Source: Pseudobutyrivibrio sp. OR37
GTDB taxonomy: Bacteria > Bacillota > Clostridia > Lachnospirales > Lachnospiraceae
Length of the DNA: 64,000 bases
Reading direction: 5' to 3'
Assembly: GCF_900113655.1 (NCBI RefSeq)
Contig: NZ_FOQF01000005.1
Span: 62,001 to 126,000 of the forward strand
Made by a program: the position numbers and the translations under genes. The notes under the pieces were generated by a model that did no database searches, was not told the DNA's origin, and saw only the letters and a list, made by a program, of their open reading frames with translations. Shown in pieces: positions 45,336 through 55,227 of this stretch. Position 1 is the first letter of the stretch. Every line of letters starts with the position of its first letter.

Positions 45336-46733
45336 TTATCTTTCAACTGTGATATCTGGATATGTAGATTCAACTACATCATAGAATTCTGCGATTGCAT
45401 CATCCTTGTTCTTTTCGCCTGTCTTGATTGCTGTGATTGCAGCCCCCCAAGCATCGTTGATCACCTTGTCGTAACGAGTTACCTTTGAATAATCAATGTG
45501 CTCTGCCTGGCTCTGCCAGAATGAATACATGTGCTGGTTACCGTAAACTGGGTTCTCATCATCCTTGTGCTTTTCAAGGACAGAGATAAGTGAAACTGTG
45601 TCGCCTTCAGATTTTTCAATCCACCACTCAGCTGTCTCCTCATCAAGTGTTACCCACTTTAAGAAGTCCCAAGCAAGATCTTTATGCTCAGAATTTGCAG
45701 AAATTCCGATGAATGTACCACCGCCGAAGCCGTAAGCTGGACCCGAGCACACTCCCCACTTGCCTGATGTCTCGCCTACATTATCTCTAAGTGTAAGAAC
45801 ACCCCAGCTAGGAAGACCAAATGCAAATACTTCTGTCTTATCCAAATCCTTTGTTGCTTCCTCGAACTGTTCAGCATCCCAAACGTTTACTGAATCATCT
45901 GCATAGTTCTGGATGTCAGCTGTAAGGATAGGTACCTCGCCTGCCATTGCCTGATACCATGGTGTTGACCACTGGTTTGCATAGGCTGTGTAATCGTTCT
46001 GATATAAATCAACTACAAGGTCCATGTAATCAAGACGAGCCTGATTTACATTGAGCTTTCCATCTACTACCCAAGCGCTGTCACCTGAGAAATAGTTGAT
46101 TTCTGCATCTGATGCGAAGATTCTGTAGCCGTTATCCTTAAGTGTCTTTGCTGTAGTAAGAACTGTGTCGTAATCAGCAAAAAGCTTTCCGATTTCTTCT
46201 GGATCATCTGTACCAAATACAGTCTCAGCTATATCTCTACGATAGTAGATACCTGCTGGTGTAATCTGGTAAGAAATAGCTCTCTGGATTCCTTCTGAAT
46301 CCTGGCCAACCTTCCATACGTAATCAACAATCTGATCTGCGTAATCCTGTGCATTGTATGGTGCCTGGTTCAAATCCTCAAAGTAATTAGCATCATAGAA
46401 ATCTTCAAGCATCTGTGGCTCACCAACGATGATATCTGGTGTAGTCTGTCCACCATTAAGAGCTGTCTGCACCTTTGTAACATAATCTGCAGGCTCAATA
46501 ACTACTGTCTCAATCTGAACATCAGGATTAAGCTCTGCATACTTTTCAGCGAAGGTCTGAAGATCCTTTGCAAGAGTCCAGATAACAAGCTTTTCTCCGT
46601 CCTCGCTACCTACTGTTGCTGAATCAACATTCTCACCTTCTAGGGTGGCACTGCTGCCATCGCTTCCGCAGGCTGCAAGTGAAAGTGTCATTGCACCTAC
46701 GAGAAGAGTTGCTAAGAATTTTTTTAGCTTCAT
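45336..46733 (-). CDS. Sugar-binding lipoprotein of the beta-glucan ABC transporter
   Basis: 465 aa. Lipoprotein signal (MKLKKFLATLLVGAMTLSLA, then lipobox AACG at about 19-22) and an acidic linker before the family 1 binding fold (about 48-460), rich in Trp and Tyr for sugar stacking (SAWVVDG, WSTPWYQAMAG). It is first in the transporter operon. Its promoter shares the GACAC element and exact spacing with the GH16 and GH94 promoters, so the cargo is probably the GH16 product. Ribosome site GGGAGGA precedes ATG 46733. Confidence 0.88.
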   Translation of the reverse strand: MKLKKFLATLLVGAMTLSLAACGSDGSSATLEGENVDSATVGSEDGEKLVIWTLAKDLQTFAEKYAELNPDVQIETVVIEPADYVTKVQTALNGGQTTPDIIVGEPQMLEDFYDANYFEDLNQAPYNAQDYADQIVDYVWKVGQDSEGIQRAISYQITPAGIYYRRDIAETVFGTDDPEEIGKLFADYDTVLTTAKTLKDNGYRIFASDAEINYFSGDSAWVVDGKLNVNQARLDYMDLVVDLYQNDYTAYANQWSTPWYQAMAGEVPILTADIQNYADDSVNVWDAEQFEEATKDLDKTEVFAFGLPSWGVLTLRDNVGETSGKWGVCSGPAYGFGGGTFIGISANSEHKDLAWDFLKWVTLDEETAEWWIEKSEGDTVSLISVLEKHKDDENPVYGNQHMYSFWQSQAEHIDYSKVTRYDKVINDAWGAAITAIKTGEKNKDDAIAEFYDVVESTYPDITVER

Positions 46734-46798
46734 TTTTTCATCCTCCCAACCATTTAGTTGTTTTGTTGTGTAACTGTTAGTTACTGTTTATGTAATGA

Positions 46799-46859
46799 AT
46801 TATAGAGGCCATCCTCTACTGAAAAAATGATACTTTTTTTATTTAGGTGTCATTTTTAT
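46799..46859 (-). promoter_or_regulatory. Promoter and shared element of the transporter operon
   Basis: Minus strand: an A-rich lead-in, TGACACCTAAATAAAAAAAG (from 46852), then TATAAT at 46799-46804, 47 nt after the G of GACAC (46851). No consensus -35, as expected for activation. The left part overlaps the 3' end and terminator of the preceding phosphorylase gene. Confidence 0.65.
46823..46857 (-). terminator. Terminator at the end of the GH94/GH161-like operon, overlapping the next operator
   Basis: AAAAATGATAC pairs with GTGTCATTTTT (one T-G wobble) around a 13-nt loop, with T-rich flanks on the minus strand. It includes the last codons of the 1021-aa phosphorylase gene. Confidence 0.6.
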
Positions 46860-49800
46860 AGTGATAGAAATAGCACACCTGTCTCTTATTTTTTCTGCTA
46901 ACTCTCCGGCAATCTTTTCTCCTTCAATGTCTGCTACTGTGCCATCCTTTAATTCCACATGGTAGCTTTCGATTCGGTAATTTTCTGGCATGTAATCCTG
47001 ATATTTATCAAAGCAATAGGTAAGCTTTGTAGAGCCAAGCAATGTGGCACTGACTTGGTATTTGTCATCACATTTATCAATCAAATACTTTGGAATAGCT
47101 GGAGCCACGTTAAAGCAAAGCTGCCCCTTTTCATCCAGGGTAAATATATTTTTTCCAAAGAACATCAGCTTCCACATGCTGATAAATTCTATAGTGGAGC
47201 CTGATAGTCTTGCCACAAAGCCCTTACCATGAATTCTTTCATTTGGATTCTTAGAGCTTGCAATAAAGGAAGAATTTTCTAAGGTGCTTCTTCCGTATAC
47301 GTCCCTTTCTAAAAATGGCACTGCAGCCTTCTTGAAATCATCAAAAAATTCTTCATATAAACCGCTTCTTAACAGCTCTAGCAGATATTTGTATTCCATG
47401 TGAAGCCAGATGGATTCATTCTCAAGCCAGCCTGGGGTGAAGGCTCTACATCTTCCCAGCTCAAAGCTGGCATCCTGCAAAGATGCATTTACCTTATACA
47501 TGGATAGCTTTTCATCATATAAATCGCTGGCTTTTACCTTTGAATACATTTCCTTTTTTGTATTGATATCGCTACCAAGCTTTAAGAAACGCACTGGCCC
47601 TTCTAAGAAATAAGGAACCTGCACAAGGCTAAAATGCTTTGGTACAATACCAGCTTCCTTCATTTCATAATCATCTATTTCATAGGTGAAATATGCAGGA
47701 GCGATGCCATTTCCAAGCTCTACTGCCTTTTCAACTGCTGCATCCATTGTGTTTTTGAAGGCAGCAAAAACTTCATTAATAAAATTTGCCGACATTTCAT
47801 TTGTCTTACCTGAAAAGCCATCGTATACAGCCTTTCTATAATCTTCCTTAATATCGTTTTTACGATTCCATTTTTCCATGGAATCCTCCACCTCCTGCTC
47901 CACCTTATAAATCTGAAGAACAAGTGTGGCTACCTCTTCTGGCAATGTAATTGATTGGCCATATTTGCAAAGCTCATTGCTGACAAACTCAATCATTCTG
48001 GCAAGCTCGTAGGTTTCGTTCATTGATGAGCCAAGAAGTCCTGGAAGACCATTTAAGGCATCATACCAGCCTGGCTTTCCACCCTCCATCTCAACTCCAA
48101 GACCGTAAGCATCCAGTGTGGCAAGCTTTATGGTAGACATTAAAATAAGCTTTGCCATAAGACTCATGGTAACCTCGTTGCCCTGTGTATCAAATGCATA
48201 GCTTGGGTCTTCTGTAGTGTTGGTTCTTTTTTCCAGATAGTAATACTGTCTTACCCCAGCATCAGTCTTTTCATAGCGCTCAAATCTATTTCGCACCTTT
48301 TCCTTGGCATCAAAGGCTTTTACCTTAGTTTCAAATAAAAGCTTCTTTTCCTCGTCTGGATAAATCTCCAAGAAATCCTCTATTAAATCCAGGTTATAGG
48401 TCCAGTGATCACTCCAATAGCCTTCACCGAAATCCGCATTTACGATATCCTTAGCATCTGCCATTATCTGGTCAAATAGCTGTTGTTGCTCTTCTTTAAA
48501 CTGCCCATCTGCCTTATCCATAATGGCTGCTGCAAGTGTGCCTGGAGTAAATGGTTCTATAAGTCCTAGGTCTTTTGCCTTTTCAGATACGTATCGCATC
48601 TGTTCAATCTTAAGTGGATTGTAGCCATCCAACTGAATCAGCGAATAGAACATTTCTATATTCTTTGATTTTACGATTGGGCTAAAAAATGTATCACAAC
48701 GTCTGTTTTGATTAACATCTCTAAAGTTACCATTTCCCTGAGAATAGAATTCTGGTGACATTGAAAAGTAATTGTAATCTCGTTCTAAATCGCCATGCTT
48801 TCTAGAATATACATAGTAGGTGTGCTTTCCTCCCAGCTGAATTGGAGTGCCACCTCTAAGCAAGTTATCCATGTAATTGTATCTAACGTAGTTATCAAAG
48901 ATTTTGTCAGCAGTGTGGCTTGCAACACTTTCTGTTAATTCATCAGCAAGCTTTGTGGCCTCTGCAAACTTTCCTTCAAAATAATTTCCATCGATTTTAT
49001 TTCCAAGGAAATCCATTAGAATATCCTTGTTTCTAACCTGACCAATCATTTCATAAAGTGTGATTGTTTCGCCTCCAGCAAGTGATTTTGATTCTCCAAA
49101 GAATGCGCAAGGTAATTCGTTGGAGGTATTTTGACTTCCACAAACAAGCTTTTCTAAATCGGAATTTTTAAAACCAACTGCCTGCTCAAAGGCTAGGTCG
49201 TATTCAAATACCACACGTGGATCTACAATCACTGGAAGTAAGCTGCCATCAGCTCTTTTTCCCATGGCAAAATTTCCACCCTCAACCTTTTTAACTACAG
49301 CCGAATCCTCCATGCTTACTCGCACACGATAATATGGAACCTTTGATTCCACATCCTCTACCTGCATCCATGCCTTTGTGGTTTGAGCCATCATCTTAAG
49401 GCTCTCCTGTCCTACACCAAAAGGCACCAATGCTGGCATACCATCTAGTATTTCAAAGTCTCTTTTTTTATCTGCAAGATTAGTTATTTCCACCACACGC
49501 ATGAGAGATGCAATCTTTTCACCAGGAAGTGTACTGTAGCTTACCTTCACCTTAATCTGATTTTCTACATCCTCGTCCTCGATAGTCAGACTGTTCATAT
49601 AAACTGTCATCTTTGTTTTAGAGGCTGGATTTTTGAAGGGCTCAAAGTATTTTCCATCTGCTTTTATAAATGTGCGAAAGCCTGTGCGTCCCACCATCTG
49701 ATATGCAGTGTGTGCAGGATAGAATTCCATTATTCCATGGTCCTTGTCCTGCACACCGAAGCTGACTACTGCCTGCCCGCGGTTTACTGTATAGCACCAC

Positions 49801-49904
49801 ATAGGAATTCCGTGAAGTCCAGCTATACCTGGAAGAAAGCTGGCAAATTCGCTTTTTATTCCATAGTTTTCAATAACATCCTTAACGCTTGTTACTATTT
49901 CCAT
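46839..49904 (-). CDS. GH94-related glucan phosphorylase, probably GH161/GH149 type (beta-1,3-glucan)
   Basis: 1021 aa, no signal peptide, so cytoplasmic. N-terminal beta-sandwich (SFLPGIAGLHGIP, YTVNRGQAVVSFG, AYQMVGRTGFRTF) and an (alpha/alpha)6 barrel with GNGNFRDVNQNRR; Asp396 there is the probable catalytic acid. The plan resembles cellobiose phosphorylases, but motifs differ from classical GH94 and recall the GH161/GH149 beta-1,3-glucan phosphorylases. It would release glucose 1-phosphate from imported oligosaccharides. It starts 20 nt after the GH94 gene. Substrate is inferred from the GH16 neighbour and remote similarity; beta-1,4 or beta-1,2 glucans are not excluded. Confidence 0.72.
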   Translation of the reverse strand: MEIVTSVKDVIENYGIKSEFASFLPGIAGLHGIPMWCYTVNRGQAVVSFGVQDKDHGIMEFYPAHTAYQMVGRTGFRTFIKADGKYFEPFKNPASKTKMTVYMNSLTIEDEDVENQIKVKVSYSTLPGEKIASLMRVVEITNLADKKRDFEILDGMPALVPFGVGQESLKMMAQTTKAWMQVEDVESKVPYYRVRVSMEDSAVVKKVEGGNFAMGKRADGSLLPVIVDPRVVFEYDLAFEQAVGFKNSDLEKLVCGSQNTSNELPCAFFGESKSLAGGETITLYEMIGQVRNKDILMDFLGNKIDGNYFEGKFAEATKLADELTESVASHTADKIFDNYVRYNYMDNLLRGGTPIQLGGKHTYYVYSRKHGDLERDYNYFSMSPEFYSQGNGNFRDVNQNRRCDTFFSPIVKSKNIEMFYSLIQLDGYNPLKIEQMRYVSEKAKDLGLIEPFTPGTLAAAIMDKADGQFKEEQQQLFDQIMADAKDIVNADFGEGYWSDHWTYNLDLIEDFLEIYPDEEKKLLFETKVKAFDAKEKVRNRFERYEKTDAGVRQYYYLEKRTNTTEDPSYAFDTQGNEVTMSLMAKLILMSTIKLATLDAYGLGVEMEGGKPGWYDALNGLPGLLGSSMNETYELARMIEFVSNELCKYGQSITLPEEVATLVLQIYKVEQEVEDSMEKWNRKNDIKEDYRKAVYDGFSGKTNEMSANFINEVFAAFKNTMDAAVEKAVELGNGIAPAYFTYEIDDYEMKEAGIVPKHFSLVQVPYFLEGPVRFLKLGSDINTKKEMYSKVKASDLYDEKLSMYKVNASLQDASFELGRCRAFTPGWLENESIWLHMEYKYLLELLRSGLYEEFFDDFKKAAVPFLERDVYGRSTLENSSFIASSKNPNERIHGKGFVARLSGSTIEFISMWKLMFFGKNIFTLDEKGQLCFNVAPAIPKYLIDKCDDKYQVSATLLGSTKLTYCFDKYQDYMPENYRIESYHVELKDGTVADIEGEKIAGELAEKIRDRCAISITIKMTPK

Positions 49905-49924
49905 TTTCTATCTCCCTATACCTT

Positions 49925-52648
49925 CTATTTCAATTCCACTTCTATTACGTGAGTTTTTTCATTCCAAGAATCCAACTGATTTTCAGGAATGCTAACCATA
50001 TTTTTCTGTCCCTTAATAATGCAGGTATTATCCACAATCACCTGACCGATTTCGTATTCCTTATAGCTTTTTTTCTTAGGGTTTTTGTAGATAACTGTAA
50101 AGCTATGACCTCTGAAGTTCAGTGATATTGTGGCTATACCATTTTCATCAAACTGCTCCTTCATTAGCTTTGGTTCGATATTCAAATCTCCTGCACTACC
50201 TCTTACGCCAAAGGCTTCTATTATCATTGTCATTAAATACCAGCTGGCTGCACCAGTAAGATAACTATATAGGCCTCTGCCATCAGCATTAAAATATTCT
50301 GGTATGCCAGGATAGATATGACTCTTGTCAAAATCTGCTGCTGTCTCAAACAATGTATTAAGTGCTTTGAAGCCTTCCTTTGCATAGCCTCTTTTATACA
50401 ATGCTGCTGCATACATAACAGCCATATGTGAAAACACTGCCCCATTTTCCTTGTCGCCATAGGAGAATCCAAACATTCTGCCTAAATCTGTTTTAAGCTC
50501 CCCAAAATCTGTGTTTAGGGTATATCCACCTATGTCCTTCTTATACAGATATTTATCCACCGCACTTATAATGGAATCCACTGCATCCCTTTTAGCGGTG
50601 CCACTCATAATAGCAAATACCTGGCCTGTAAGCATCATCCTTACATTGCCATCTATTACGCCTTCCACCTTGTTTTTGTTGTTGTCGTAATAGCCGTTGT
50701 ACCAGCCATTTCCTTCACCATCTGTCACCCATTCATGGCTTCGGATTTGCTTCATTAGAAATTCCGATTTATGCTCTAAAAGTAAGGCGATTTTTTCTAT
50801 GCTTACATTTACTCGTTCTCCAGACAGGCCATTTTCGATGGAATCCATGTAGCTATCCAAAATATGAAGCTTTTCCTTTGGATTGGCAAATGCCCCAACT
50901 GAATCCTCTTCTAGTAGAAGCAAAAGCTCCTTTGCAATCAGCATCTCCCTTTCCTTAGATTTAGCCATGAAAATTCGTAAATACGTAGCAAGCTCTTTTA
51001 GATTGCCTGCGTAACCACAGGTAAATGCCACGCTTTCTCCGTTTTCTGCAGCCATATCTAAAGCATCGTTCCAATCTGCATTTCTAAGCTTTATATGACC
51101 ATGTACCCCCACGTCATAAAATGCAGTAAGACCTTCAATCAAAAGGTGTTCTAGAACTGTTCCCTTATATACAGCTCCTGTTACAGTTTTCTGGATTAAA
51201 TCAGAAGACTGTGCCATTGCTTCATCCAGTTTTCCACCTCTATGCATTAAAGCATCTCTAAAATATGTGACCTCCTCTTTGAATAAATCCAAATCTCCTG
51301 TCTGGTCCATATATAGCTTTACTGTAAGAAATGGCCAGAAGCCGTGGTCCATCCACACTCTAGGTATTCCATTTCTATCACCCTTAAACTCACCTGGCTT
51401 ATCACCTATGATTGTGGCGTTGCTTCCATCCATTCGAACTCCCTTGAAATTATCAAGAAGCATCTGCCTTACACCTGTAGGGTCTGTTAACAGCAGGGCA
51501 AGACAATCCTGCCATAGGTCTCTCCAGCCTCTGCCACCTCTTCCGTAATCATGATGAGGTAGGAAGGAGCAACCAAATATTCTTCTAAGCTCTGGCTGAA
51601 ATGCCACCCACTCCATAAATCCATCGAATGCAGGATTTCCTGTATTAAAATGAATTGGGGTTTTATTAATCCAGTAAGTCTTTGTTTCAGACAGCTTTTC
51701 CATTATCGTATTTACGGATTTAATGTATGCTCGTACCTTATCTATCTCACCAAGATTATCAGTGGATGCCATGCCTATAGCGATTTGATAAGTCTTTTTC
51801 TCCCCTGGATTTAAGGTTACTTTTTCAAATCTTAGGGCTGCCAAGCATTCCTTTCCATTTACCTTGTCCCCAGAATGCATCCATTTATCCTTTTTACCTT
51901 TTCCATCTAAAAGACTTCTTGGGCGAAGAAAAGTGCCACCATCTCCTAAATAATCATCTGCATCAGCCATAAATTCAGTTGGTGCATTTCCATTTTCATC
52001 TCGACCAAAGACATAATATGTACTGTCGTTAATCTTATGTCCCCTTTCATCAAAGGATAGTGTAGGCTGCATAAGCACACCATCTTCTACTATGGCTGCT
52101 CTGTTAAGAAGGGATGTTACATGCCTATGGTCCCTTAGATTATCAGCACTTCTGCCAAACACAGGTATGGCGGCTACCGCTTCAAAATTTATAGGTGTCT
52201 CACTTTTATTTTCTAGAGTAACAACCATTATCTCTGCATTTTCGCCTGTTAAATCAAAAATAGTAGTCGTTGCTGCAAGGCCCTTTGCCTTATTTAATCT
52301 TGTGACTGTCTGCCACATACGACCTGCCGTAAGCTTTACTTCGTCCTCAGCCTCGGTAAACCTATTAGCTTCCTGCATAGCAGATACACCTGTTGCAGAC
52401 CAAAGGCCTCCATCCATTATCAAAAAGAAATTTCTGGTATCTCTGTCACTGCTTAAATTCATTATGCTTTTAGGCGCCAGCAAAAAATGATTTTGGTCCG
52501 TCTTGGCATCACCTCCAAAATCCGGAGTGACAGCACTCTTTAACCCCTTGTTGCTGGCAAGTGGCAAATATAATCCGCTGGTATGCTGCGGATTGTTAAT
52601 TTCAAAGCTTCCATTTTCATCAATAAAATTTATTTTGCTCATAGTCAT
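49925..52648 (-). CDS. GH94 phosphorylase, candidate laminaribiose/beta-1,3-oligoglucan phosphorylase
   Basis: 907 aa, cytoplasmic. N-terminal GH94 beta-sandwich (SGLYLPLASNKGLKSAVTPD) and helical barrel with HHDYGRGGRGWRDLWQDC; Asp377 is the probable general acid. RNADWNDALDMAAENGE and GFPFLT-like segments (GFWPFLTVKLY) are typical of GH94. It splits a disaccharide or short oligosaccharide with phosphate to give glucose 1-phosphate. It heads a two-gene operon with the GH161-like gene. GGGAGG precedes ATG 52648 by 4 nt; ATG 52642 is an alternative start. Laminaribiose is inferred from locus context. Confidence 0.82.
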   Translation of the reverse strand: MTMSKINFIDENGSFEINNPQHTSGLYLPLASNKGLKSAVTPDFGGDAKTDQNHFLLAPKSIMNLSSDRDTRNFFLIMDGGLWSATGVSAMQEANRFTEAEDEVKLTAGRMWQTVTRLNKAKGLAATTTIFDLTGENAEIMVVTLENKSETPINFEAVAAIPVFGRSADNLRDHRHVTSLLNRAAIVEDGVLMQPTLSFDERGHKINDSTYYVFGRDENGNAPTEFMADADDYLGDGGTFLRPRSLLDGKGKKDKWMHSGDKVNGKECLAALRFEKVTLNPGEKKTYQIAIGMASTDNLGEIDKVRAYIKSVNTIMEKLSETKTYWINKTPIHFNTGNPAFDGFMEWVAFQPELRRIFGCSFLPHHDYGRGGRGWRDLWQDCLALLLTDPTGVRQMLLDNFKGVRMDGSNATIIGDKPGEFKGDRNGIPRVWMDHGFWPFLTVKLYMDQTGDLDLFKEEVTYFRDALMHRGGKLDEAMAQSSDLIQKTVTGAVYKGTVLEHLLIEGLTAFYDVGVHGHIKLRNADWNDALDMAAENGESVAFTCGYAGNLKELATYLRIFMAKSKEREMLIAKELLLLLEEDSVGAFANPKEKLHILDSYMDSIENGLSGERVNVSIEKIALLLEHKSEFLMKQIRSHEWVTDGEGNGWYNGYYDNNKNKVEGVIDGNVRMMLTGQVFAIMSGTAKRDAVDSIISAVDKYLYKKDIGGYTLNTDFGELKTDLGRMFGFSYGDKENGAVFSHMAVMYAAALYKRGYAKEGFKALNTLFETAADFDKSHIYPGIPEYFNADGRGLYSYLTGAASWYLMTMIIEAFGVRGSAGDLNIEPKLMKEQFDENGIATISLNFRGHSFTVIYKNPKKKSYKEYEIGQVIVDNTCIIKGQKNMVSIPENQLDSWNEKTHVIEVELK

Positions 52649-52673
52649 CCTTCCTCCCCATTAATCTTTTCTT

Positions 52674-52733
52674 ATCTTATGGAAAGGCAGACACTAAAAA
52701 AAGGACACCTTTTTTATATAGGTGTCCTTTTTT
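52674..52733 (-). promoter_or_regulatory. Promoter and shared element of the GH94 operon
   Basis: Minus strand: ATAAAAAAGGACACCTATA (from 52733), then TAAGAT at 52674-52679, 47 nt after the G of GACAC (52726). Here the element is a perfect palindrome (GGACACC/GGTGTCC). No consensus -35 is present. Confidence 0.65.
52699..52731. terminator. Terminator of the GH16-GH3 genes, overlapping the GH94 operator
   Basis: AAAAGGACACCT/AGGTGTCCTTTT, 12 bp, 9-nt loop, with A and T runs on both sides. It lies 22 nt after the GH3 stop and can work in both directions, although on the minus strand it also forms the operator of the next operon. Confidence 0.8.
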
Positions 52734-52752
52734 ATTATGCTTTGAAATATGA

Positions 52753-55158
52753 TTAATCGAATTTCAAAATTGTATTAAGTATTCTTTTTGCGTTGAGCTT
52801 TAACTGGTCGTGATCAAGTGCTCCCTTTTCATCTGCAGCCTTAAGGCGCTTTGGATAGCCGTTACCCATCTTAAGGTCATTGCCTGCATTTGATTCCTTG
52901 TAATGCTCGCCACGTGTCCACCAGTCTGATGTGACCATACCCTCATAGCCCCACTCTTCGCGTAAGATACCTGTGAGAAGGTCATGGCTTTCAGATGCAC
53001 GCTCACCGTTGATTGCGTTATAGGCACTCATGATTGTGTAAGGCTTTGCTTCCTTAACGACGATTTCAAAGGCCTTCAAGTATATCTCGCGAAGTGCACG
53101 CTCTGATACTCTTGAGTCACTGTGCTTTCTGTTAGTTTCCTTATTGTTGCAAGCGAAATGCTTTACAGATGCTCCCACATGATTGCTCTGAATTCCGTTT
53201 ACAAGAGCTGCTGCAAGCTTACCTGCTACGATTGGGTCTTCTGAATAGTATTCAAAGTTTCTACCGCAAAGTGGATTACGATGAATATTGATAGCTGGTG
53301 TAAGCCATACTGCAAGATTGTTTTCCTTAAGCTCTTCACCGCCTGCTTTTCCTACCTGCATAAGAAGATGTTCATTCCAGGTGCAAGCTAAAAGTGTTGC
53401 ACATGGGAAGGCTGTAGTAAGTATGCCTGTTTCAGGTGCAATTCTAACACCAGCAGGGCCATCAGCTGTCATAGCGCTAGGCACACCGTATTCAGGAAGA
53501 TTACCAAAGCCAAAGGTATTGGCAACACCTGTGTTAGGCTGACCACCTACAAGATGCATTAAATCATCTAAGGATAGCTGCTCCACAAATTCATCTAAGG
53601 TAATCTTGCCTTCTGCCACCTCAGCTAAAGTGTGAGCACCCTCCTTAAATGGATGAATCAGGCAATAGCATTCACGTGAGCGTACCTCTGGTGTAAGTCC
53701 TTCCTCTGTACCAGGCTCCATCTTTGTGATAACACTTTCGTTAATGTCCTTATGCTTGCCCTGTGGCAATGCTTCGTAAGAACCATCTGCAAGCATACGT
53801 TCCTTAAGCTCTACAGGTGATAGCTTGTGTGTAAGCTCTTTAATGATTTCATCCTTTTCGTTGTCCCACACAAAATCTACCTTAGCAACATCTAAAGAAT
53901 CATTTCCAAGGCAAAAGCGATATTCACCTGCTTCTAATACATAGCTGGCTTCCTTAACCTTTCCCAAATCATCATAGGAAGACATCTGGTACTTGCTAAC
54001 TGAAAGTGTAAGAATCTGGCTATCACCTGGCTGCAAGCATCTTGTCTTTGCAAAATCCCCAAGTTCTCTAACAGGCTTTCCAAGCTTACCCTGTGGGGCG
54101 CTGTAATATAGCTGTACCACCTGCTTACCAGGCTTAGTCCCTGTGTTTGTAACCTTTACAGTGAAATAGAAGGTATCATCACAAAGTGACATAGATACAA
54201 TATTACTTTCGAAGCTGGTGTAGCTAAGACCATATCCAAATGGATACACGATTTTCTTATCAGCACCAGGTATGGTTAAGAAATATCTATAGCCCACGTA
54301 AATATCTTCGTTGTAATTTACATATTCGAAGGACTCATGGAAGCCCTTTGTGGATGGATAATCATCCAGGCTGCCTGCAAAGGTATCTACTAATCTACCT
54401 GATGGATTAACTGTACCAAGAAGCACGTTAGCTGCAGCATCGCCGCCTTCCATACCGCCCTGTCCCATGTAAAGGGCTGCATTTATTCCATCCTCCTTAA
54501 GCCATGTTAAATCGATAACACCGCCGATATTAACTACTGCAATTACCTTTTTGAAATTGCTCTTTACAGTATCAATAAGCTTCTTTTCTTCCTTTGTAAG
54601 ATAGAAATCTCCATCTGGGAAAATCTCCCCAGCTATCTTTGGCATAGAGGTCTCTGTCTCCCATGGATTGTATTCGTTGTTGCATTCAACATCACTTCTG
54701 TCCCAGCCCTCACCTGAGAATCTGCTGATAACGATGATGGCTGTATCTGTGAATGCCTTGGCCCCCTGTAAAAGCTCATCTGTAAGTGTTGGTTCTGCAG
54801 TCATTCCAGGAACTCGGCCATTTTCATACTGATGCTTTAAATCATCCCTATAGAAGCTAATAAGTGGCTCGTATACTGAAACGCCCTTGGCTGTCAGACC
54901 ATCGTACAGGCTATGTACGTATTCACAATATACATCACCTGAACCGCCGCCACCTTTTACGTAATCTACACTGCCTTTTCCAAACAATGCAACTGGTCTT
55001 TCCTTGGAAAGTGGAAGCGTTCCATCATTTTCAAGCAGTACCATTCCTTCCTCCGCAGCTTTTCTTGAAAGCTGGATATGTTCCTCACAGCCCGTAACTC
55101 TTCTGTCCCCTTTTAGTGGAAGAGCTGGCTGATATAATAATCTAGACCATTTTTGCAT
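52753..55158 (-). CDS. GH3 beta-glucosidase with permuted domain order
   Basis: 801 aa, no signal peptide, so cytoplasmic. The usual order is reversed: the C-terminal sandwich (about 25-300; RKAAEEGMVLLENDGTLPL) and fibronectin-like domain (about 300-440) come first. The catalytic barrel follows (about 500-795; ADGPAGVRI, GRNFEYYSEDP, KHFACNNKE, nucleophile Asp745 in MVTSDWW). This permutation is known for BglA of Butyrivibrio fibrisolvens and Ruminococcus albus. It removes terminal beta-linked glucose from short oligosaccharides. It lies 69 nt downstream of GH16 without a clear terminator between, so both may be co-transcribed. Confidence 0.92.
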   Translation of the reverse strand: MQKWSRLLYQPALPLKGDRRVTGCEEHIQLSRKAAEEGMVLLENDGTLPLSKERPVALFGKGSVDYVKGGGGSGDVYCEYVHSLYDGLTAKGVSVYEPLISFYRDDLKHQYENGRVPGMTAEPTLTDELLQGAKAFTDTAIIVISRFSGEGWDRSDVECNNEYNPWETETSMPKIAGEIFPDGDFYLTKEEKKLIDTVKSNFKKVIAVVNIGGVIDLTWLKEDGINAALYMGQGGMEGGDAAANVLLGTVNPSGRLVDTFAGSLDDYPSTKGFHESFEYVNYNEDIYVGYRYFLTIPGADKKIVYPFGYGLSYTSFESNIVSMSLCDDTFYFTVKVTNTGTKPGKQVVQLYYSAPQGKLGKPVRELGDFAKTRCLQPGDSQILTLSVSKYQMSSYDDLGKVKEASYVLEAGEYRFCLGNDSLDVAKVDFVWDNEKDEIIKELTHKLSPVELKERMLADGSYEALPQGKHKDINESVITKMEPGTEEGLTPEVRSRECYCLIHPFKEGAHTLAEVAEGKITLDEFVEQLSLDDLMHLVGGQPNTGVANTFGFGNLPEYGVPSAMTADGPAGVRIAPETGILTTAFPCATLLACTWNEHLLMQVGKAGGEELKENNLAVWLTPAINIHRNPLCGRNFEYYSEDPIVAGKLAAALVNGIQSNHVGASVKHFACNNKETNRKHSDSRVSERALREIYLKAFEIVVKEAKPYTIMSAYNAINGERASESHDLLTGILREEWGYEGMVTSDWWTRGEHYKESNAGNDLKMGNGYPKRLKAADEKGALDHDQLKLNAKRILNTILKFD

Positions 55159-55227
55159 TGTTTGTATGCCTCCTACTATGTTTTATTTCTTTAATCTTAG
55201 CTTTTGACTAATGATTTTTAAAGTCTT

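Noticed and set aside
46823-46857. Treating the GACAC similarity as only a shared terminator shape
   Set aside because: The GH16 copy at 59051-59110 is not a hairpin, yet keeps the sequence and the same 47-nt distance to the -10 box.
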